A stretch of 64,000 bases of DNA. Source: Rheum nobile. Lineage: Eukaryota > Streptophyta > Magnoliopsida > Caryophyllales > Polygonaceae. A program made the position numbers and the translations under genes. The DNA lies in the NCBI GenBank assembly GCA_027886185.1, contig WOAB01000127.1, positions 2,976,001-3,040,000 on the forward strand. The letters run 5' to 3'. Positions within the stretch are counted from its first letter, which is position 1. The number at the start of each line of letters is the position of its first letter. Under the pieces are notes generated by a model. It ran no database searches and had not been told where the DNA came from. It saw only the letters and a program-made list of their open reading frames with translations. Positions 58,200-64,000 of the stretch are shown one piece after another.

Positions 58200-58883
58200 T
58201 ATAACACCCCAGATTTGAGATCCTTTATAAGGATTAAAGTGCAACTCTTGTCAACAAGAGCTCTTCTTTTTCATGGTTCAAGTGAGAACAAATAACTCTA
58301 AAGTTAAGCGTGCTATGGAGGGAGTAGTATCAGGATGGGTGACCTCCTGGAAAGTCCCCGTGTTGGCATGAGATGTCGCTTCTAAGGCCTTGGGCCTTAC
58401 AAATGGTATTAGAGCCGACTTTGGGTTACGAGTGGACTTGGCCTTGAGGGCGGTCGCTCGAACCAAAGGGTGATCTTTGGGCCTTGACGAGGTCGTCAAG
58501 GGTTGAAGTAGAGGTGATTGTAACACCCTGGATTTGTGATATTTTATAAGGATTAAAGTGCAACCCATATAAAAAAAGTTCTTCCTTTTCAGAGTTCAAG
58601 TCAAAGAACTCTAAAATTAAGCGTGTTAAGACGGGAGTAGTACTAGGATGTGTGACTTCATGGGAAGTCACGGAGTTGGCATGGGATAGAGCTTCTAAGG
58701 CCTTGGGCCTGACATTGGTAAGTTGTATGCCTTGATGAAGTTGTCAAGGGTATAAGTGGGGGTGATTGTAACACCCCATATTTGTGATCTTTTATAAGGA
58801 TTAAAGTGCAACCCATATAAAGAAACTATTCTTTTTCAGGGTTCAAGTCAAAGAACTCTAAAGTTAAGCGTGCTAAGACGGGA
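58200..58883 (+). mobile_element. Cassandra-type TRIM, three tandem LTRs
   Basis: LTR 1 (58200-58401), an internal region with a methionine-tRNA primer site (TGGTATTAGAGC, 58404-58415) and a purine tract (gaagtagaggtgat), LTR 2 (58519-58714), a shortened internal region, and LTR 3 (58767-58883, truncated). Each LTR begins T(G/A)TAACACCC. LTRs 1 and 2 end in TTACA or TGACA. All carry sequence matching the 5S rRNA internal promoter. This combination defines Cassandra terminal-repeat retrotransposons in miniature. No coding capacity, as expected. LTR-int-LTR-int-LTR suggests unequal recombination between copies. Confidence 0.9.
58300..58376 (+). other. 5S-rRNA-like segment in LTR 1
   Basis: The stretch has AAAGTTAAGCGTGCT, GGGAGTAGTA, AGGATGGGTGACCTCCTGG and GTGTTGGCAT in 5S order. 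This corresponds to the A box, intermediate element and C box and the 3' half of plant 5S rRNA. The 5' half is not recognisable. It is an LTR pol III promoter, not a 5S gene. A similar stretch lies in LTR 2 near 58612-58685, and a truncated one at the end of LTR 3. Confidence 0.88.
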
Positions 58884-59410
58884 TCCAAATCACAAATTAA
58901 ACAAAAACAAAAAAAGAGGCAAACTGACATTGAGAATTCCGTGCAAATCACAAACTGAACTAACAAAGGATCCAAATCAAATTAACGAAGTAGGGAGAGA
59001 CAATAAATGAAATAATTATTCTGAAAAAGAAAAGCAAATCTGGACAAAAAAACAAATTCACGAACAAACCTAATTCGCGAACATGAAAAGATTCAAGAGG
59101 AATCAAAAGAACAAAGTCCGTACACAAATCAAAAGCAATGAATAGAAGAAGGAATCAAGAGAACGATTGAATACCTTGATCCATGACGACGAGAGTGAAG
59201 CAACAAGGTAAAGAAGCAGATCAACAATGGCGGACTTGAGAGGGAGAAGCAGATAGAGACGGCTGGAGAAGGAGGGCAAGAGTGGAAAAAAAAGTGGAAG
59301 AAATTACGAGTATGCCACCTTCCCATATTAAAACAAAGGTTAATATCAACCCTTTCATTAACTTGATCCAATAGTTGTGGAAGCTCCCCACTTTATACCC
59401 CAAAACCCCT
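58884..59410. other. No recognised gene
   Basis: A-rich DNA directly follows the break in LTR 3. A pyrimidine-rich minus-strand block (59129-59371) looks like an untranslated leader but no gene is attached. Confidence 0.4.
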
Positions 59411-60875
59411 CTCCATATGATCCAAACTTGATAACATCCATTTTGTCCATGTTTTAGGAGTCTAGTTGCATATTAGTTTAGATCATTTGCATGCATATTT
59501 TATATATTTTATTGTTAATTTTGCATTATTTTATATTCGGAGTCTACACTTGTACTTTTGTGATTTCAGGTATTCTAGGTATAATTTAAAGATGATTCAT
59601 GGCTATTTTGGAAGGCAACAAATAAAAGAAATTAGAGTTGGACCGACACCCGAATTTTAGCAGCCCACGTGATCGGATTGCAAATTGAAGAAAGTGGGCC
59701 GGCCCACTACATGGTATGTTGCTAATTAGATTGAAGATGGATTGCACTTGATGACATGCCGAGGGGGAATCTTCAGAGGGGGTTTTGGTTTGACTTTTCA
59801 ACGGGGGTTTTGATTTCTGGTGGATAAAGGAGAGGAGTTACGTACAGAGGGGAGGAGAGTTTTGCTTTTGAATTTAGGTTTAGTTTAGTTTAGTTTGCTT
59901 GCTTTAGTTTGGTTTCAGCTTCACCGCCGTACAGAGGGGTTGAATTTCAAGAAGGAATTGTTGGCTTTGTTTTGATTCGAATACGGTATTATCGTTCTAG
60001 CCTTAGATCAACTTGGATTATTTTTATCATTGAGATTATATTTTCTTATCTCCTATTTTTATTGAATAATTCATGTATGTTATTGGCTAGTTAAATCTTT
60101 TGATGTCTTCGATCATGCATAGCTAAATTCCTAGTTCTAAGGTTTTGGTGATCCCGACGATGCGTATGTAATTAGAATTATTTCTTTGCCTGAATTGAAA
60201 TCTGAAACCTTGTTTGATTCAATCCTAGAGTTCTTAATGCAATTGATGAATGTCAATTAGGTTTCTATTAGGTTTGAGTCTAAAAGGAGATAACCTCAAT
60301 AGATAATTCAGATATGGTATGAGTCTGAAAGGAGATTACTTTATTAGACTACTAGGAATTGAACCTGAGTGTTATTTGTGCGACAGCAACTTAATTCCTC
60401 TTGAGGATTAATAGACTATCGTAGATGTTCTAGGTTTGAGTTGGATTAGCGGAGCGCGACAGCGAATGTTATTTCAGTTTATTCCTAGACTCTAAGTGCG
60501 TTAAAGGGTTTGGATGAGATTAGCTCTGCGCGACAGCGATTGTTAGTTTAGTCCAGGCACATTTACTATCGTCTGAAAGGAGTTAGTAGATTACCTTAGA
60601 TAGCCTACCTTCAAATAATTTAGACTAGATTCAGTGAAGTGTGATTTTATTTACTGTTGCATCGTTGCGGTGATCCTTAACCTTAGACACATTTATCCCA
60701 CTGAATTTTTATCCTTTTTATTTGTTAGCTTAGTTATAGTTTTACCCAATCTCATATCTTTCCTGGCCTAGTTCACTGGTAGCATTTCAATTAATATTAC
60801 ATTGGTCTCTGTGGGATCGACACTTGACTACTACAACTGATCCCTTATACTTGCGGGTAGGTTTTAGCCACATCA
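59410..60875 (+). repeat. Probable LTR of a Tat/Athila-like gypsy element
   Basis: The texture and phrases match the LTRs of these families. A CAGGT phrase follows an AT-rich start (tttgtgatttcaggtattct), a long GC-poor middle has repeated gcgacagcga blocks, and the 3' part reads TTGGTCTCTGTGGGATCGACAC, then CTTATACTTGCGGGTAGG, ending near CACATCA (60875). No internal domain adjoins, so a solo LTR is likely. The left boundary and TSD could not be set. Confidence 0.5.
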
Positions 60876-61231
60876 AAACTCTAAATAATCAACTAGAAGG
60901 AAAGAGATTAAGGGTTTGTTCGGTATGATTGAGGCTTATTGGGGCTAAAGCTGAAGTAGGGACTGAATTGGGCTGAAGCTGATTGGAAGAATTTAAGGTG
61001 GGGGCTGAATTGAGTTGAGGCTGAAGCTGAGTCTGGTGGCTGAAACCTTAGGACTCGTTCGGTATCGATGACTTATCCCGACTTAATTTTAGATGAAAAT
61101 TACAAAATTACCCTTAATCTAATTTTGTGAGGGGTATCATGTGCATTGATATTTTTTTCCCCAAATTTTGATTGTTTCTTCCTCAAAGTTGGTATAAGGA
61201 TGATACTTTAGGTTTCGAACCCACCTCCACG
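60876..61231. other. Noncoding, transposon-end-like phrases
   Basis: GGGTTTGTTCGGTATGATTG (60913) and GGACTCGTTCGGTATCGATG (about 61052) are similar to each other and to MITE ends of the PIF/Harbinger kind. No paired inverted end was found. Confidence 0.35.
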
Positions 61232-61440
61232 TAGGGTTGTTCATCGGTCCAGAACCGAACCGAACAAAACCGAAATCGTGAAATTTTTGAACTGAAAACC
61301 GAACCGAATATAATAGGTTCGGTTCGGGTTCGGTTCGATTTCGGTTAAAACCGAACAATGAAAAATGTATGAACCGATTCTAAACCGAAAACCGAATAAA
61401 AACCGAAAAAACCGGACAGTTAAATCTAACTTCTAAAAAC
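61232..61440 (+). mobile_element. hAT-like terminus with CGGTTCGGTT repeats
   Basis: TAGGGTTGTTCATCGGTCC at 61232 resembles the TAGGGGTGTTCATCCGGTCC end of the small hAT family. It is followed by repeated AACCGAACCGAA and GGTTCGGTTCGG. The other end was not found in the window. Confidence 0.5.
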
Positions 61441-61797
61441 CGAAAAAAACCAAAAAAACTTGATTGAATAAGAAACTTAACGGCCATTTTCCCTGCAAAG
61501 TAACTGAGCAAGTGTTTGCTATTTTGCTAAGCAAAACCACAACCAAATCTAACTTCTAAGAATCAAACACCAATAGTCTCAAAACAATTAAACAAATACA
61601 AAGCTTAGTTCATGTCCTCACAAGATGAAGCATGACCATAAGTCCATAACCATTAATCGATTACTCCACAATCCATTAATCTAAATCCATTAATCTAATA
61701 ATCCATGTCTTGAAAGTTGAAACAAGATCAAAACATAATTGAAGTCTTCAATGATCAATCAATCACTTCACATGTCTCCACTCTCCATCATAAGATC
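61441..61797. other. No recognised gene
   Basis: AT-rich DNA following the hAT-like repeats. Nothing supported beyond short phrases such as repeated ccattaatctaa. Confidence 0.4.
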
Positions 61798-62421
61798 TGT
61801 TTTGGACGGAAAATGACCAATCGATCTCTTTCCGTTGATTTGAGGGGTAACAATAGTTAGGGTGATAAATCTACTCCGTTTGATGAGAATAAGTGATTAC
61901 AAATGGTAGTTTTTGTGATGCAAGAGAGGAAGAAGAAGGTTACAACATGAATAGTCGAAGAAGACGAGATGGTCGGACCAGACTACAAGCGTCGGTCGGA
62001 CTAAACAACGTTGGACAAGATAGAATATATAAAAATGAGAGTTTTGATGATGAGAGTACAAGTGGTTGCAGTAGAATGAAGTGTTGTAGAATGTCATAGA
62101 GTGTCCTTTGAGGCTTCTCCTAGAGCCTTATTTATACTTGCTTGATCCCTCCCTAAATGCTCTTGATCTCCCCTTAAATGCTCTTGATCTTCTCTTAAAG
62201 ATGGTTGATTCCTTCCTTGATGGCTGAAATAATGCATATAGCCGTTGGAGATCTCAGAGTTGTTATAATAAAGGAGAAAATCTCGCTGGTCCGCTGCGTC
62301 CAGGAATCAGGCGACGGTCGCATGGCTCACGTCCGATGCGTCTGACGGGTCCGATGCGTCCGACGGTTGCGTCAGACAGTTGATGCTCATTGGACGAGTA
62401 GTCGATTTTCCGACCCCAACA
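61798..62421 (-). repeat. Probable LTR of the right-hand gypsy element
   Basis: Read on the minus strand it begins TGTTGGGGTCGG (62421) and ends CCGTCCAAAACA (61798). A TATA box (TATAAATAAGG, 62126-62136) lies about 290 bp in. A G-rich tract (TTTGGGGCAAT) sits just before its start. All are in the orientation of the gag at 63338-63931. The partner LTR would lie beyond the right edge, so direct confirmation is not possible here. Confidence 0.5.
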
Positions 62422-63337
62422 ATTGCCCCAAATTCATCTTAGTCATCGATGCAAGGCGGTGGATGAGATGAATTTCAAGTCTTCAAGGGAATCGTCCTTC
62501 AGTGATTTCAATTTGTCCGAACTCGTCCTGCTATGTAGATAGTCGATGAATTGATGTGATGTGACGTTGCTTGTGTAAAAGCTTTTGTCTTTGAAAGTGT
62601 TGAATTGAAGTTTTTAGCCATCGGGCGTTAACTCCGTAAATGTATATTGTATTGTACCACCGTTTGCGTAAAAGCTTTTGTTGGTGGGTCGTGTGTAAGT
62701 TGTAGCCGTGTGAGGCGTTAACTTTGTAAATGTGTACTGCACATGTTTGTGTATTTGTAGGTACCGTATGTAGGGTTTGTCACCCGTAATGTGTGTTAGT
62801 CATGACTCTATGCCGGGGAGGTAAGAAATATGTTTCTATTGCGTAAATGTAATAAGGTGTCTTAACCTTATGTAATGTGTAAGGCAGGCGGTGTGTCAAC
62901 GTGCCTGTGTTATTCATCTCACCCGTGTTCCGATCGATCGTGTAAATGTAGTGTAAGCGCTTTTTGTGGATGACTGGATCCAACGTGTATGTTAAGGGTC
63001 GTCACCCGTATGTATGTAAATGTAACGCGACATGTCAAGTCGATTTGCTCGTAGTTGATTTTGATGTTGTCTTGTATTCGTCGCACTGAATAGATTCGTC
63101 ATGTACCTTGTAGGATCAAAAAGACATAGTAGGATTTGGTGCTCGAGTTTATCGATAATCCTCATGTTAGCAATCAGGTTCATGTAATAGTATATAGCGA
63201 GAATATATTTAAAATTGAAATGACACGAATGTAATCGTAGGTCGACATGTAAAAGTCAAATTATTTTGTAATTCGAAAAGCGATAATCCAAAGATGCGAT
63301 GAGTGCACATAGTAAATGATAATACGTAATAAATTAC
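62422..63337 (-). other. Noncoding interior of the right-hand element
   Basis: Between gag and the probable 3' LTR there is no protease, RT or integrase. Imperfect repeats recur (GCGTAAAAGCTTTTGT, then CGTTAACT.CGTAAATGT, near 62565-62740). This suggests a gag-only non-autonomous element. Confidence 0.5.
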
Positions 63338-63931
63338 TTAGAAACGATATGGATGAAACCTATTGTCCCTTCGATGATGCGTCGTCCTTTCGGGTGCGTC
63401 TTCTTCGAGTCGAATTTGAGCCGTTGCCTTAGCTTGGGCGTCTTCAAAGGTCTTACATGGGTACCTTGTGAGATCTTCGTAGAGATCGCCTTCTTTATCG
63501 AGTCCTTGGCGGAACGCTTCTATGGAGGTCGGGACGTCGCAATTGAGGATCCCAATTTTCTCCCGGATAAACCGCTTCAAGTAGTCCCTTGTCGTTTCGT
63601 CGTGCCCCTGTATGATCCGGTACAAGTCACTGGACTGTTTTTTGGGACATCGACCGCTAATGAACTGGATCTTGAATGTGTTGACCAAGTCAGCGAATGA
63701 TGAGATAGACCCGTTCGTCAGATTGACGAACCATGTAAGGGCTGGTCCAACCAAAGTCGACCCGAATCCCTTGCACATGATAGCCTCGCGCGTCTCATGA
63801 GGGATTGGACATGCCATCAAATTTTGTTTGTAAATGGACACGTGGTCTTCTGGATCGCCTGAACCGTCGTAGTAAGTCATGTTTGAGATGACAAACGTTT
63901 TCGGCATTTCGACTGCATTGATTGCTTCCAC
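63338..63931 (-). CDS. gypsy gag (Athila/Tat-like), possibly gag-only element
   Basis: The 197-codon frame on the minus strand shows a retrotransposon Gag domain: MPKTFVISNMTYYDGSGDPE, DHVSIYKQNLMACPI, ALTWFVNLTNGSISSFADLV, then RCPKKQSSDLYRIIQGHDET and RDYLKRFIREKI. This is the gag type of plant gypsy elements with YDG.GDP.DH. It ends with a basic tail (HHRRDNRFHPYRF) and no zinc knuckle before the stop. The first codon is uncertain because no ATG opens the frame here (GTG at 63929-63931; first internal Met near 63904). Gag continues or is interrupted toward the window edge. Confidence 0.85.
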   Translation of the reverse strand: MEAINAVEMPKTFVISNMTYYDGSGDPEDHVSIYKQNLMACPIPHETREAIMCKGFGSTLVGPALTWFVNLTNGSISSFADLVNTFKIQFISGRCPKKQSSDLYRIIQGHDETTRDYLKRFIREKIGILNCDVPTSIEAFRQGLDKEGDLYEDLTRYPCKTFEDAQAKATAQIRLEEDAPERTTHHRRDNRFHPYRF

Positions 63932-64000
63932 GAAGGGTGAATCTTCAAAGCAGTTGTCGGATTCTTTTCAATGGGTCGAGGGGCGCCGGGGATTCTAGAG

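Noticed and set aside
58300..58376. A 5S rRNA gene
   Set aside because: Only the internal-promoter half is recognisable; it sits within an LTR with a primer-binding site next to it.
1..64000. CRISPR array, prokaryotic operon or phage-like system
   Set aside because: No regular short repeats with unique spacers and no bacterial gene organisation; all coding signals are plant nuclear, plastid-derived or retroelement.

Overview
The window looks like nuclear DNA of a flowering plant, most likely a eudicot. It is AT-rich, has spliced genes, and is crowded with plant transposons: Ty3/gypsy, Ty1/copia, Cassandra-type TRIM, LINE, SINE, hAT, Mutator-like and Helitron. It also holds a nuclear copy of plastid DNA. 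Only one gene appears intact: a ten-exon gene for an SGT/SGTA-type TPR co-chaperone at 48364-53604. Almost everything else is transposon sequence at various stages of decay.

Layout. 1-5321: the 3' part of a Ty3/gypsy element with a large internal deletion and a 2.4-kb LTR. 5322-8830: AT-rich DNA with a tRNA-derived SINE and two related Helitron 3' ends. 8831-18950: a proposed 10-kb Helitron carrying decayed gene fragments and a 2.66-kb plastid insertion (atpF-atpH-atpI-rps2). 18951-24299: PPR relics, then a 3.7-kb hAT element with exact 8-bp target-site duplications (TSDs) and a second small hAT element nested inside it. 24308-29230: AT-rich repeats, tRNA-like boxes and a possible minus-strand Helitron. 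29710-37141: a proposed 7.4-kb Helitron holding three consecutive exons of a Sec23-like gene.

38206-45153: a complete Ty1/copia element (TSD GATAG) with its own nested copy of the small hAT element. 45681-46950: an LTR-end palindrome and a minus-strand LINE fragment. 47010-48262: a Mutator-like element just upstream of the TPR gene. 54600-58199: a truncated hAT end and a 5'-truncated LINE. 58200-58883: three tandem Cassandra-type LTRs carrying 5S-rRNA-like sequence. 59410-60875: a probable Tat/Athila-like LTR. 61232-61440: a hAT-like end. 61798-64000: the left part of a gag-bearing gypsy element on the minus strand.

The genes do not form a pathway. The biology lies in layered insertion, gene-fragment capture and sequence decay. 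Most premature stops in the two large retroelements are single C-to-T changes at CAG, CAA or CGA codons, as expected after cytosine methylation. The insertion order can be read in places: the small hAT family moved after both the copia element and the larger hAT element were in place, and the Cassandra array abuts the LINE. Exon boundaries, Helitron ends and family assignments come from reading the sequence by eye; no alignment or database search was possible.
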